DNA of 64,000 bases. Origin: Metopolophium dirhodum (taxonomy: Eukaryota; Arthropoda; Insecta; Hemiptera; Aphididae). Each line of letters begins with the position of its first letter. The stretch's first letter is position 1. The position numbers and the translations under genes were made by a program. Positions 44,500-58,635 of this stretch are shown piece by piece. The stretch is from the NCBI RefSeq assembly GCF_019925205.1, contig NC_083563.1:7440001-7504000 (forward strand), in the 5' to 3' direction. The notes under the pieces were generated by a model. It searched no databases. It saw nothing but the letters and a program-made list of their open reading frames with translations, and was not told where the DNA came from.

Positions 44500-47099
44500 C
44501 CCGGAGTCTATATGGCTTACGTCAAATCGAGTTCACAGTCGTGTTGTGTTCCGTATAATATACAACATGTAGCCATGTAGGTAATAAAATGTGGCCTGTA
44601 ACACTGTGTATCTATATGGGAATATACGCGATGGTTGATATGGGGGCCGATGGATCCTCCACTTGACCTTTTTTTTATATATACTATGAGTTCGGGGAGC
44701 GAACTACCCTGTGATTTATCTTAGAAATAGTTTATTATTTATAAGTATTTAAAGTTTTGATGATCGGAATACCTCTTTCACTCTGTAGCACTTCACTCGG
44801 CGCATATAACATATTAAATACATATAGCTCAAAAACTACTCGTTTAAAATTAAATTACTACTTAAAGAAATACTCAAAAATATATTTTGCTTTGGAATAA
44901 GGAATTGAATATGCATGTTATTGTCCTCAAAACAACATTTAACATTTTTAAAATAATATTGTTTTTTAGTTATTTATAAAGTCACGTGAAAAAATATTAT
45001 CAAAAACGTTTATAGTTTTTGAAATAATGAGTGTCTTACGTTAAACCGATAACCCGATAGGTACTATTTAATATTATGTGTAGTGTGTACCTATGAAAGT
45101 ATATTTAATTATGCCTACAGGGCTTTTTGAAAATATATTTTGGCTGACTCAACTGAAGAGAATTGCTGACAAATGACACAACAGGAAATAACGATTAACG
45201 AACATTCACAAACGTTTAACATTTTTTTAACAATTCGTAAAATAAAATAACAATAATAGATACTAATGCCTTAGCTTAAAATGATCACAAATCTTATACA
45301 ACTTAACAGAAACAGAAAAATAAATACGTACAAAACAAAATAATATTTTTGCTGAAATAATTAAACAATACATTTGAGATCAGAGCTATAAATATATTAA
45401 ATTCGTTAATCAAGTAAATTAGATATTTAGATAAAATGTATTATTGTTTTTCACATTGTTCATTGAAAATATAGTATTATGCTTGTAAACAAAACAATTG
45501 ATCCCTTGTTATCGTAGAGGACATTTTTGAAGAAGAAAACAACTGGTACCATTTTCCCAACTCAATAATTTAATTATCTTAGAGTAGAATATTTTTGATT
45601 CTCACGCAGTACCTATTTCTTCAAAAAAATATGATTGTCGATTATAATTTTCCAATATATCTACTGATAGGTAGGTGACAGAAATATTGTGTACCTATTT
45701 ACGTTTTCCACCTACCGCAGTACCGTCGACTTACCGCTGTAGTTAGGTACATAGTTTAGTACGTGTGGATAATACAGACCATATAATACGATACCCAAGG
45801 AAGCAGTTAGTGAGCTTACCTATTAACCTATTAACGATACCGGATATTTTTGGGTACATAGTAGTTTTACAAGGTCATATAAAAGTATCTACTCCACAGT
45901 ATATTGCATTGGAAATTGCAATCATATATCCGTGAAATCGAATACCGAAAGTCTTACAAAAAACAAAAAAAAATTGTACAAACAAGATTTAAACATCCGT
46001 ATCAGAACTTTTTAAAAACTCGGGCAAAAAAAAAAAAACTTTGTTTAGACGGTAAAGTCGATTGACGCTTTCTTCGGTACACTGAGTCATAAAGACATAA
46101 TAATATAGATGTCGATTATCGACTATAATATATTAATTGCACGCAATCTCGTTTAATATTCTATCATTTTATTTACTCATACCCGTTGGAGTCAGCAGTT
46201 CTACGTTTAATGACAATCCTATTAATATCGGCTTGCAGGAATGAGAGATGTTTGATTCCAAATGAGCACATAAAGCATTTTAAATGTCGGTCTTTTTTTT
46301 ATTTTATTTTTTTTCATATCATCATGAAAAATTTATTTTTATATATTTAATGGGCATCATTGGACTGATACTGTAATAACAAAATGTCCCAATGCCTAGC
46401 CTTATATAAACAATTATTATTTATATAGAAAATAATACATTTTAAACAACATAATATTATTTATTGAAGTTTGTTACTTACTGTATTTTGATATTATAAT
46501 ATTATTTATCCGCAATACTAAAAAATAGGGGACGTAGGTAAACAATCTGCCGTAGGAACAGTTAGTGTCGAATATACCTACCCCGTCATTTAATTTAATT
46601 ATTAATTACATTTAATTCAATGATTAATCATTGCATAGGTACGAAAGAGATTCTGAATGGAGACAGACCGTCGGCTTAGATTACAACTAAGTATTTAATA
46701 TTATCATTTATATTGCTACCTATTAATTACTATAATAATTTATTTTACTTTCAATAATACGCTAGAATAAACTAAATTGTACCAAATACATTGCAGTTAT
46801 TACATTTAATTATTACAATAGTAAATAATATATATATTATATCAATTAATATCGTTATTGACATTTAAGTTGATACCACCTTACACTACAGTGTGAATAG
46901 GTTCGTAGTATAAAATATATGATTGTCTATAGGTTATGTAGCTCAAAATGAATCCTAATGTTTTAAAAATGCCAACGTGTCAATATGTCTACAGTATAAT
47001 AATAATTAATAAACGAAAATGTTTCATGTCTCGTCAAATAATATTACTGAATTACAAGAAAATCTAATTGCACCTATAAGGCTATAACATTTTAATAAC
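44500..47099. other. no gene recognised
   Basis: A+T-rich. A minus-strand 30-codon open scrap near 45480-45575 is unsupported. Confidence 0.5.
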
Positions 47100-47713
47100 A
47101 ATTCTATAAATGTCTATATTCGAGCTTTTTGGTTTGAAAATAAACTACCTTTGACTTTTAAGAAACCTTATATTACATTTTTAAGCCTATATTGAACATT
47201 TTATAAGATTTTCATTACAAAATAATTTGGAAATTTCTTAATTTTATTGGATTTTGTCAAACGTTTATACATACATATTATGGTCTTTTTTTATAATTTC
47301 AGTAATAATAAGTTATGAAGATCATATTTTATGACATTTTTAAGCTTTTTGGCCAATCAAACTTTTTTTTTCAAAAAGTTATTGAAAAAAAAACTTAAAT
47401 ATTAAAAAAATTTTAAGTACCATAATATTATATAGAAAATGCTAATATAAATAATATTATTTGGTGATAATTTCAAGTATCTACAGTTATCTGCACTCGT
47501 TTTTAAATTACAACAAAATAAGAAAATTGATTCTGTCAAAAACAGGTACCTTCTTCATAAAATGTCCTGTTTTTCAGTTATTAGGAAAATACTGGGAACT
47601 TTTAACTTTGTACAACTACAGTTGTACCTGATAGATTAACTTGCTTGAAAAGATATTGAAGTTGAAAATCTGAGCATTTTTATTACTCTAAATGGTGATA
47701 ACAAACACGAAAA

Positions 47714-47747
<34 letters not shown>

Positions 47748-47795
47748 CACAACAGTAAAATCAATCCAATCATCGCTTCGCTCAGAATCTAATAT
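47100..47795 (+). repeat. GATTCTGAGCG-family repeat, diverged forward copy
   Basis: The interior matches family blocks (GAACATTTTATAAG, CTACAGTTATCTGC, TTACAACAAAATAAGAAAAT). The right terminus is CATCGCTTCGCTCAGAATCT at about 47773. A CA/TA microsatellite (47712-47747) has expanded at the position of the family's ACACACATCATT block. The left terminus is absent. A further right-end scrap (AGCTCCATTCAGAATC) lies near 48182. Confidence 0.65.
47712..47747. repeat. compound CA/TA microsatellite
   Basis: A run of CA dinucleotides followed directly by TA dinucleotides inside a repeat-family terminus. Confidence 0.9.
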
Positions 47796-50434
47796 CACTT
47801 ATTATCAAAACGAATTTATAAAAATGAAAATGAAATCGGAATGGAAGAACCGTTGGGAACTTTCAGTATATACTATACTTTTAACAAAACGAATAATCAG
47901 AAATGAAAATTCAAAAACGATTCTGCGAGTGATTTATCTATTCATCAATGGTCAACAGTTTGTTAATAACCTATATTACTTTATTCATTTGATCATCACA
48001 ATTTTATGTTTTTACAATATTCTCGAGACTAAGAAACTTGGGTAGATAAACTTTTAAATTTCAATCCATATGCTCATGTCGACATAAACATGTGTGTATT
48101 ATTTTTGAACTTTTTACTGCCCCGAAAATTGTTTTTGGAAATAACCCATAAAAAAACTCATTGTTTATCCAATAGCTCCCTAGCTCCATTCAGAATCAAA
48201 ATAAATATATAATTTGATGGCCACCTACATTTTTTTAATCAAAAAACACATTTCACCAAACAGCTAGAAAATGCATAGTTTTTTTTTTTTTGTTTTATAT
48301 TTTAATTTTATCCGTGTGCGGGAATTCAGTACTAATAATACTAATTTATTATTTTTAATATCCATGCTAATATGTTTATCCATAGAGACATAGAGTAACA
48401 AAATTGTCAAAAAAATTACGAATTCAGAATGTCATTTCGTCGGTTTCTTCGACCTATACTTCATTATACCTATAGATCCAAATTCATGCTGCACTTCAAT
48501 GTAATAATTTTTGTTATGTTGATATTATATTTTGCGATATTATGCTATGTGTATTATAGATGTGGTATTTTAACCTAACCATTTAAGATTATGAAACATT
48601 TGTACGGAAACAAAATTTTTTTTCTAACTTCTGAGGGCAAATTTCATACGGTTAGTTCGTTGTCATTGTTGCTTATTAACAAAAACATATTTATGATTCA
48701 TAGATTTTTTTTTAGTCGAAAAATATTGAGTAGCGACGTAGCGTGCAATCGTGAGAGGGCTTTTCCGTCTATTATTGGAAATTAATTTAATAATTAAGCT
48801 GGTACATCGTATCTACATAATATTTTAATTTATATAATTACGTTTTATAATATTAATTTTTCGTTAATAATACTCCTATTGTTTCGATAATCGATGTCCA
48901 ACATTATTCGTAAAACGTTTTCCGTTTAAATTACGTTTGAAATTTCAATCGTTGTTTTTAAAATATAACGTAGGTAATTAATACATACTATTATACTATG
49001 TATAAAGTAAACGTTTTCGAGTCCTACCACGTTCTGATGAACTCATGTTATTAAGTTCATAACTTAATAAGTTATAGAAATGTAAAAAACACACAATGAT
49101 GAGCTACAACGATTCCCTAACACAGTTTTATCAGCATATAAGACAAATTGGACAGTATACAAGTATCGTGAAGTTGGTCACTCTCATTCTTAACTCTCTC
49201 AAGTTTAGTGATGTACTATTGTCACGGATTTGAAATACATTAATAAAACAATGTATAAGAAAAAATAGTTTTGGCCGATAATCGATTAAAAGCACACTTG
49301 ATTTAATTTCTTTCACGTTTATTACAGTTTTGTAGTTTCCTCTGAAAGCTTTGCGAAACAACAGCAACAACAACATATAATAAAAATAAAAATAAATTTC
49401 ATCTCTAAAATAAGAAAAATCAATATTTATAACAATATTAGATTGTATGCATAATATCATTTAGTTAGATACTTTACTCTGTAATATACATAATAATAAT
49501 ATATACTAAATACATAATATAAGTTTTTTGCATTGAACGCTAGTATATATTATTTTATTATCAGTGCAGCCCGAAGCTAAATACTTTTTTTGGGAAGAAT
49601 ATGAAGAGAGCATCAGCTAAGATTGTAAGATTATAAGAAGTAGGTACCTACCTACATAAAATTATATTAATTTATTTTCAATGTTTTAATACAAACTATA
49701 TAATATGGACATTCATTCTATCACTCTTTAAATCAATCACAACGTTTGATGTCTCATTACCGATGGTAAGTGAATTATAAATATAATTGTATTGGAGTAG
49801 TTACTCTACTTTGTAATCCAATAACATAACCTCTTTACACTAAAACAATCAAATCGAGTCTCAACGAACCGTAGGTAGGTATATTATAACAACACTCAAG
49901 AAGCGCTGATGTAAATTATGCATAACTACCTAGGTACTTGTTATCGACACTGCTATTATGGAAGTGCATAATCTATGTATTTATTTATAATAAGGTTATA
50001 ATATATAGGCATGCTTCAGTTTTACTTATGATCCTTATAAAACTTATCCCGCGCGTGTGAAAAGTATAACATGTTTCATCGTTTCATGATTTATACTACC
50101 ATCATGTATTAGTATTTAAATTCCTTTTAAATCTGTGCACTGTGCACATAGTATTACGATGTATACAAGGAACATTTTTATAATTCAAGAGCATTCGACG
50201 TTTTGAATTGAAAAGAAACCCACAATACATTAATATATTTGCTGTATTCTCTGAATTAAAGAATTAATAGGTACCTACACGTGAAGACGAATAGAATATA
50301 AATCATCAAACGAATTCCGTAAGTATAGTATAATATTATAATTTATAGTACCGGCCAATTGTGTGTAGTATGATATTATGGTCTTTGTAAATATTGTGGT
50401 AATAAATAATGAAGTTACTGAAGTATTTATGTGT
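47796..50434. other. no gene recognised
   Basis: Minus-strand open frame 49131-49460 (109 codons) is Phe/Leu/Ile-rich. On the plus strand a good acceptor (TTTATTACAG at about 49327) opens a Gln-rich frame of about 40 codons that degenerates into Ile/Lys runs. Neither is convincing. Confidence 0.4.
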
Positions 50435-50690
50435 GTATGTTTATATATATTGAAACTAAGGTGTTATGAATTATTATTGAATCAAATTAGTAGGATATGG
50501 AAAAGACGGCTTAACGAGGAGATACTAAAACCTCTGGTATTATTACGATTGTCAAAAACAGAGCATAGTGGGTTGAACATGCGTGCAGAAAGGATGTATA
50601 TGTGAAAACAATTTTGAAAGGAGTACCTAAAGCGTAAAAGAAGGTAATTTACTGGAAATCTGGTAAGATAATACCCATGCTCATAAAAAA
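50435..50690 (+). pseudogene. non-LTR retrotransposon C-terminal relic
   Basis: One frame gives R-I-W-K-R-R-L-N-E-E-I-L, matching the 'WxxRxNEEL' motif downstream of the reverse transcriptase in many non-LTR elements. After a frameshift near 50563, another frame gives W-V-E-H-A-C-R-K-D and V-K-T-I-L-K-G-V-P-K. This fits the following 'LRWxGHVxRM...KxxLxGxPxGxR' motif. Internal stops and the frame change show decay. No intact ORF or poly-A tail was found. The assignment is by motif recall. Confidence 0.55.
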
Positions 50691-53600
50691 TTAATTTAAA
50701 ACAAACGATTAATTAATGAATGGTTAATTAAAAACGAAATCAAATTTTTTAACTATACGTCAAATAGTTTCACTTCAGTTTTAAATTTAAAATATTTTCA
50801 TATTGTTTATTATTAAAGTAAAACATATTATATTGTATTTAACTTTATAACTTTATTCTAATGTTTCAATAGTTATTTAAAAAAAAAACATAACTATTCG
50901 AAGGTATTTAAATTAACTCTTACCATAGGTACCTAATAATTATAATATGATATATTGGAAAATATCAACAGCTTGATATAAAAGTGACTTTATATATTCA
51001 GTACAGCATTATAATTATTATTATTACTTTTTTCACCTAAAAAAAATCACAACAAAACTTTTCTTTCCAAATAATTTATACTTGGAAAACATTTGAGTAT
51101 AATGAAATATCATTGAATAATATCTAAACTATAATATTAAAATAATAATAAATGTCTTATAATAAAGCGACATTATATTTACTAGTTGTTATATATAACT
51201 ACTTGAAGCTACTGTTAAGTATATAAAATAGCCATTTAAATATACATACATGGAAAGTTATTCTAAAAAATATACGTTTTTAACTATTAAGTGATAACTA
51301 TTTTTACAAAGATATATTAATTTACAGTAGGTATATATTAATATTTTTTCATTATATTATTTTTTTTTTTTTTCATATACATGAATGCGTTTTTTATGTT
51401 TATAGGAAAAATGAAATGTATTATCTATAGGCAAATACTATATCAGTAACTTTTAGATAATTTTCCTGTACATGAAAAAAAAAATTGTGAATTTCAAAAA
51501 GTTTAATTGATGCGCTATCATGGTTATGTGATTTTACCAGGTAAAAAGAGAAAAATGCGATGTATACTACGTGTTACACTTATTGTCACTTAACCACACT
51601 TAATTAAAACTATTTTCAATGTATTTATAGATATTGTTGGTCATGTACCTACTCATGTGTTACAAACGATAATATTAAAGCTTTGTTAATTGTTATTTGT
51701 ACATAAAAAAAAAATTGATTATTAATCGAAAATAATATAATTTTATAAATTCATAATATCAAAAAATATTCGTAATATATTGTTATCATATTCATTTAAT
51801 TTTTTTATTTGAACAAAAATGTTTTATTTATACATTGTGCGCATGTTTTGATTAACTGAATATATATTTTTAATTAATCGGTCTAAGAGAAAACTTCTGG
51901 TACAGCTGAAATCCTACGAAAAAATTAATTTTTCCCCTCCCGCGAGAAAAGGTATTTTTTTTCTTTCATTATGATAAAACACTGCAAGTTTTTTTCATTT
52001 TCGTGTCGGTGACGTAAAAGAACAAAGAAAATTAGATTAAACTCTCCATTGTAATCAACGGTTTACGCGAATATTTAATTTTTCGCTTAGACAGTAGACA
52101 ACCCCTATTATTCACTTATACAGTTATACGATGGAATTCTAAGTAAATCACACACACGTCACATGCAATCATTTTGATTTCTGAACTCATATACATCTTT
52201 TGTATAAAAGAAAATTGAAGTAAGGAAATGCCATGGCACTATAATAACAGCAATGAGAAGACAATACAAAACAATCACAGTGATAATTGATAAAAAAAAT
52301 AAGAAACAACTAATAATTTAATAAAAATAATTCAATAAATAATAGTTAAGAACGATATTGAACCCATTTGATCCGCTCAATGTATATCAAATCTTCAAAT
52401 TTATTTTAAAAAATCCAAAAACCATAACAGTTAGACTGTTCTTTGTAAGAACATAATAGTTATGTAATCTTAAGAATAGTTGAAAATACCTACGAAAATC
52501 CAAACAAAATTGTACATTATAGAATCTTCATTTTTAATTTAATAAGCTTCTTACGTTGAATGCATCACTTTTTTGATCGTATTTTTTATTTATTTATTTT
52601 TTTTTTTATCAACATATTGATCCTTATTTTCGGGTAATAAGACAAGTAATTTTATATAGCTCTTATATATTTATATATAATATAGGTAGATACTCTGTAT
52701 TTCAAAGTTTTCAGAATACAATTCCGTCAGTGTTGTTTTTTAAACTCAGTTATTCTTCCCTTCTAATCCAATTCCTCATATTTTATTTATTTTTTAGTTA
52801 GCTCGGATTTTGTGAAAGTAGTATTTAAGATAACGTATAGTAAGGTATTAAGATAATACATAAACATCCGTCACTGAGGCGATTTATAGAATTGTTGATA
52901 AAAATATCATTGGATACCTAAACTTAATTGTATAGTTTTAAGTGTTAACGACAGTCATAAAGAAAGCTATAGGTAAATTACATTGAGGTTATTATTGAGT
53001 AAAGTAAAAAAAAATGGTGCTGTTAGACTTATCGATTGTTTTTTTCAATTTTACTACCTATACAAAATGATATGTAAGTACGAGTAGATTTGTCATTTAT
53101 ATCAAATATTATAACACTAAAATATACAGAATATAAATAAATACATTTTAGAGTCTTAGAATAATAGAATATTGAATAGAATTCTTCATTTTAAATGATC
53201 TTAGTAAAGTGAGCCACAGTTATTTTATTTTTAGAGAATTGAATACTATGCATTCACGTTTCATACAAATAATTATGACTTCATTGGTTTTTCACATCAA
53301 GAAAACGTAGTAGAAGATTATAATAATTTTTAAAAATTCATGTTTAGTTCGAAAACTACTGAGTTATCAATGGAAATTGAAAATATTATGTATTAAATAT
53401 TATTGTCTGAATACTAAATACATGCATACAGATTGTACTACAACTCATAGTATTACATACTTAAATTAGGTTTCATAATATTATGATAATTTGAAACTTT
53501 AATCTTATTGAATAAAAATATCACATTATTGAGAATTAAATGAAAAGTGTACATTAGTACTGCACTCGTGGACGGTTGAAAACGAGAAAGTTCAATCAAT

Positions 53601-54417
53601 GTGCTGAATATATAATAGACCACTGGGATTGGTTTATAATAGAAATGTGCTGAAATATTAAATCTGACGGCAATTAATCACCAGCGCTGTAAAAACGATT
53701 TTAAACGTGGCTCATTAAGCTGATAAATAAATCACATAAATGTGTATAACATTGAATAAAAACAATATAATATTACAATAATTCTGTTAATGATTTTCAA
53801 TCCAAGTTAAAACATTACTTTTGTATTATTCCGGTATGTACCTACATATATTTAGATTATTGTAGGGGATGAATAAACAACCACAGGCCTATTCAACTAA
53901 TACAATACTAATACAACGGTATTTCAACGGTCACTTCTATCCTGTAATTTAAACTAATATTATATGTTCATTAAAATATTTTATAATCTTGTATTTGACG
54001 ACAGTTACATAATTTTTGGAAACTTTTTACCCTGTGTGGGATTTGATGACGTTAAAAATGACAATATTTTATAGCGATGATAGGTTTAAATTATTGAATG
54101 TCATAAAAGAAAATCAATTACTCAATTTCAAAATAAATAATTAAATAATTTTATTATTAAAATATTATTATTTGAATTCATTAATTAAAGGGGGTATCTT
54201 AAAATGTTGGCTTCTGTTTTAAAATACCTACGAGGAAAATAAATAGTGTTAGTTAGTTCTTAATTTTTTCTAGTAGCTAGATGAAGTTACATATTTTTAA
54301 TTCTGGCATCTGACATGTCTTATGTCATTATATTACCATATTTCTAAATTCTTACTGTATTAAAAATAATGAATAAATATACTGTATGTAAATAATAATT
54401 GATGGTAAGCACCTCAC
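50691..54417. other. no gene recognised
   Basis: Almost uniformly A+T-rich intergenic or intronic DNA. No exon-like segment seen. Confidence 0.55.
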
Positions 54418-54454
54418 CGCAAGTTGTTTTATTGATTTTGATAGTCATATTTAC
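54418..54454 (-). CDS. weak candidate 37-nt microexon
   Basis: Minus strand: a strong acceptor (CTACTTTTTTTTCAG, ends 54455) and a strong donor (GCG|GTGAGG at 54418/54417) bound 37 nt that are open in one frame (12 codons plus one base, contains an ATG). However, the exon's own first bases make CAG|GTAAAT, so the same spot could instead be a donor. No partner exon found. Confidence 0.15.
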
Positions 54455-55526
54455 CTGAAAAAAAAGTAGTAATTAGAAAATTAGTTTTAAATTTCATTAC
54501 TATTTATTAGATATAACTTATATGTATTCTAAATTGTCATGGTATATTAATAATGTGTCGATATTTTTTAAATATTAACCTTACCATACAATTTTGCACT
54601 AATGTTCAATTTTTAATACCTTGGTTTAATTTTGATTAGTCAATATTTATTTAATCGCTTACTCGGTTTATATTAATGAGTTGTATTTAAACTAAGTAAA
54701 TGTTTACTTCTAAATTAAAATATGATTAATATAATATAATGTATGTATTATATATTATACCTATATAATATACAGATAAATCACATGATGTACCTACATA
54801 TATTTTTAAGTAATACAATTTAAGAGTTTATTTAAGTCTTAAAAAGATGTAATTAATTGTTTCTCAAGTTGCGCAATCCCGTGAAACATAAGCCCCAAGT
54901 TATGTTTATTATTTTATGAGTACAAGAGTTGAACGTTTTTATAGTCTTAAAGTGTCTTGCATTAAAAGTCAACAATTTATTATTATAACTGTTTTTTTTC
55001 ACTCCCTACGTGTAAAATTTGTCAAAATACAGACTTCTAAATAATTTTTCCATTGATTATAATAGTTTCGTTGTTTTTACAGTGGTAATATTACGAGGGG
55101 AAGATAATATTATGATATATCTGTCATTATTCGAATACTTTCTAATACAATATAATATAACATATATATTTAAGAAGAACATGCATGTATTACGTACTTA
55201 AGTTTAAAATGCAAAATTTAGCGTGTAAATTGCGCTAGTTGATACATTTCAATCACTAACTAAAATACGTATTTAAAAGTTTGAAAATACTAGGTGATAC
55301 AAAATATAATCATAAGTTTGAGCAAACTCATTATGAGGTATCAACGTTATTTAAAAAAAATACACTTCTTGCAATATAATGCCTCTTGATGCAATCACCA
55401 ATCGCGAATTTACATAATCTATTTAGTTACTTTTTAGTTTTAAATTAGAGATAAATTATTTTTTTATTAGACTTAAAATGTTATTACTACAATATTATAA
55501 TGCCATCGTTATAATAAATACCTATG
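54455..55526. other. no gene recognised
   Basis: A+T-rich. The plus-strand open frame at 55019-55201 is unsupported. Confidence 0.55.
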
Positions 55527-55830
55527 TACAAGGTGATTCACCAAGCATCCCTAATTTTCCTGCAATAATACAGTTATTCGAAATCTGATTTTTGTAATTT
55601 TTAAGTATAATATTTAAAGACAGTATTTTAAAATTCTTGAGATTTTTTTTCTTCCTAAGAATTGTCCTGTGGAGATTCAATCTTCTGTTTTTTAAATGAA
55701 AACTTCCCTTTTCTACTGTATATTATTTAGTGTATTGTTTTTCTGAGAATTTTGGCGTATTATAATCAAAACTTGAACTACTTAATAGTTTTCAAGTTAT
55801 TTAAACTTTGTGTACTACAAATATAATGGG
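55527..55830 (+). repeat. GGTGATTCACCAAGC-family repeat, forward copy
   Basis: It starts TACAAGGTGATTCACCAAGC, a terminus of the kind seen in TA-targeting DNA transposons, and shares at least 230 bp with the reverse of 21180-21403. The opposite terminus was not found, so the right boundary is approximate. Confidence 0.55.
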
Positions 55831-57218
55831 TTTAAATGATATGGGGGATATCTTGATTTAAAAATTTTATAATGAATATTAATCCATCATCAATTTGTAA
55901 TGATGGTCCATGTATAATAAATACTAAATTCAATATTACATCTATTTTATATTAATTGCGTAAATTAATTTTTAAGGACTATTATGATATTATATCCTTA
56001 GAATAACTATCCCAAACACGCAAATAAAATTAAAGTAAAACCTATCAAGTTAAATATTCATAAACTCTATCCATTTCAATGATGAAAGTTATTGTTGTAA
56101 TATCATTGTTAAAAGTTAAAACGCACGTGTTGTTCTCCAGTTATCTACAAGCGTATAAAATATATATTTGATACCTAGTTAAAATGACGTGAATTGTCGG
56201 GCATTTTTGACATTTATGGTAGACATGTTAAGTCTGAAGCGGAAATTGGAAACCATAAAAAAAAATCCCACCACCGAAAATCAAATCAAACATCTCTTAG
56301 GTCGTAGTGCGTAATATTCAATATTGATCAACTCTGACAGAAGTATAACTGTAACTAGGTACGATGAATATACGTCTATATATCTGTAACATAGTATTAT
56401 GTCGCCTAGGTACTGGAGTTCATTAAAGTGTTTTTTTAAATTGTATTTGAATCATTAGAATAGTTATCAACTTAATGTGTTAGTGATCGGAAATCAGAGT
56501 TTACATTTTTTTTTGTTCCTTAATTTTCTAACGCACCTATAATTATGAAGTAAGACTGAATAATCCACATTTTATAATATTTATGTTGATGTCCACTAAT
56601 CTCTTTGTGTAACTAGACGCCAATCGTCTCAATCATTATTATTAGTGTATTATACTATAGTACTATAAATCCAGTTTCGTATTTAACCTAACCATTACTT
56701 TGTATTTTGATATAGAATAATATTAGTGTTGAGTGGTTGAATGATACAATAGATGATTTTTAGTTTGATCATAATACATTTTTATTAGTTATATGGACAT
56801 GGCTTGATGGTAAACGATTAGTAACTTATTACTGTTGTAGGGGTTTCTACGATATGAATCAGGTATATTACAAAAAATAATACGATATGCTTTAATTTAT
56901 AAAGTAGTACATTTTTTAAATGCCATTACCTACTAAAAAATAGAAAAAAGAAAAAAAATACAAAACAATTAAATGATTTACCAATATGAACCCTAAAATA
57001 ATTAACTTTAAAAACAAAAATAATAAATGACTCATCAGATTCAATTCAAAACACGGAGTAGGTATATTAAATGTAAGTCACGTTGCCTTTGAAAACGTGA
57101 TACGTTTATTGTTTATATTTTTTTTTTCTTTTTTTAATTTTCTCCATAATTCATATTATAATATGCACTATCAAGCTTATAATACTAATTGTTTATAATA
57201 ATATAATCCAATATCATA
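55831..57218. other. no gene recognised
   Basis: A TATAAAA at about 56156 has no supporting initiator or exon. Otherwise A+T-rich. Confidence 0.5.
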
Positions 57219-57870
57219 ATTTTAGATTCTGAGCGGAGCGATGAATGCATTGTTTTTACAATGATGTGTGTTTTTATTAAATCATTGTGTCTGTAATAAA
57301 TTACCTTTTGGATTTTGCAGTAGTAAACATTTTGAGATATTCAACTTCATTATCTCTTCTGGTAAGTTAGTAAATTTAAATGGTTCTTTGCAGGTCAAAA
57401 GTAAAAATTCCCAATATTTTTCTTAATAATTGGTAAAAATAAACAAAAAAAAAAAAGAAAAACGGGAATTATTAAGCAAAACAATTTTTTGACAAAATCG
57501 ATTGTATTAGTCTGCTGTAGTTCAACAACATATAACTATATTATTTACTTTAAATTTTCAATAGATGTATGCAATATAATTTTCTATATTTGGTAAGTGG
57601 TATAATTTTCAAAATATTTAGATTAATTTTTAACGATGCTCTTTTACTAATAACTCTATCTTTTTACTAACAGTAAAATAAATTATTATAAACATTATTA
57701 ATATCAATAAGAATATGCCAAAATATTATTATAATATTTTTAGTAATACTATAGGCTTATATACCGTCTCTTCTCTGAATCGTTTTTCGTATGAAATGGA
57801 TATTTTTCATTGAATACAAATTTAACACATACATTACAACGAGCTGTTTAATGATCTCCTACTTAAATGC
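57219..57870 (-). repeat. GATTCTGAGCG-family repeat, reverse copy with deletion
   Basis: Left edge TTTTAGATTCTGAGCGGAGC with GATGAATGCATTG and ACAATGATGTGTGTTTTT. The right part has CTCTGAATCGTTTTTCGTAT, the reverse of the family's left subterminal block. The interior monomers are much reduced. Confidence 0.75.
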
Positions 57871-58627
57871 AGATTAGTACATACTTTCCCTTTTTTAACA
57901 CTTAAGATTACAATTTTAAACGTAAAACGTATTTCTCTTAAAATATAATGAACCAGCTTAGATATGAACTCTGAAGTTGGATAATTAAGGTATATAAATG
58001 TATCGATGTCCCAACATTTGATCGCTGAAAAAAATATCGATGATTACTGAGCGCAAGAAAATCAAGGTCAATAAATGTTTTTAAGAATATTTAATTTTTT
58101 TATCCAGCGTCCAGTGATGTTTTATTTGTTTTATTCTATAGTAGTATGGACCACAACGATTTAGGTCACCGTATTCAGTCATCTTACTTTGTCAGAAAAT
58201 TTATTAAAACTGATCAAGACTGACCTTTGAAGTTTCAACAGATATTTGTTCAGATATAACAGAAATAATAAATGGCGTCGATGGCGATATAACGAAATGA
58301 AATGTAGCAGTCGTATGCATTTAAAAGATGGAAGGATTATAGAAAAAAGGAAAAAGACTACGTATACTTACATGATATTTCGAAAATCAAAGCAAAGAAG
58401 GCAAAGTATGAATTATATTACAAATTAACAGAACTCAGACACTAAGCTGCTGTTATTGGATGAATATTTTCACATGTGAGTGCATTTTTTTTCTTTATCC
58501 AGGATGTTCAATAGTATAAAAAAATATAATATAATTTTTGAATATTCTATACTATGTCATTTATTATAATAGTATTTTTACACGTTAACATAATATATCG
58601 ACATCGTATGATGACGAATCATTACGA
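57871..58627. other. no gene recognised
   Basis: A plus-strand scrap at 58226-58290 is protein-like in one frame (S-T-D-I-C-S-D-I-T-E-I), while the 60-codon frame at 58246-58428 is Arg/Lys-rich. Neither has splice sites. Confidence 0.4.
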
Positions 58628-58635
58628 CTAATAGG

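Noticed and set aside
49131..49460. Minus-strand open frame of 109 codons
   Set aside because: Dominated by Phe, Leu, Ile and Tyr, with no signals; probably chance in A+T-rich DNA.
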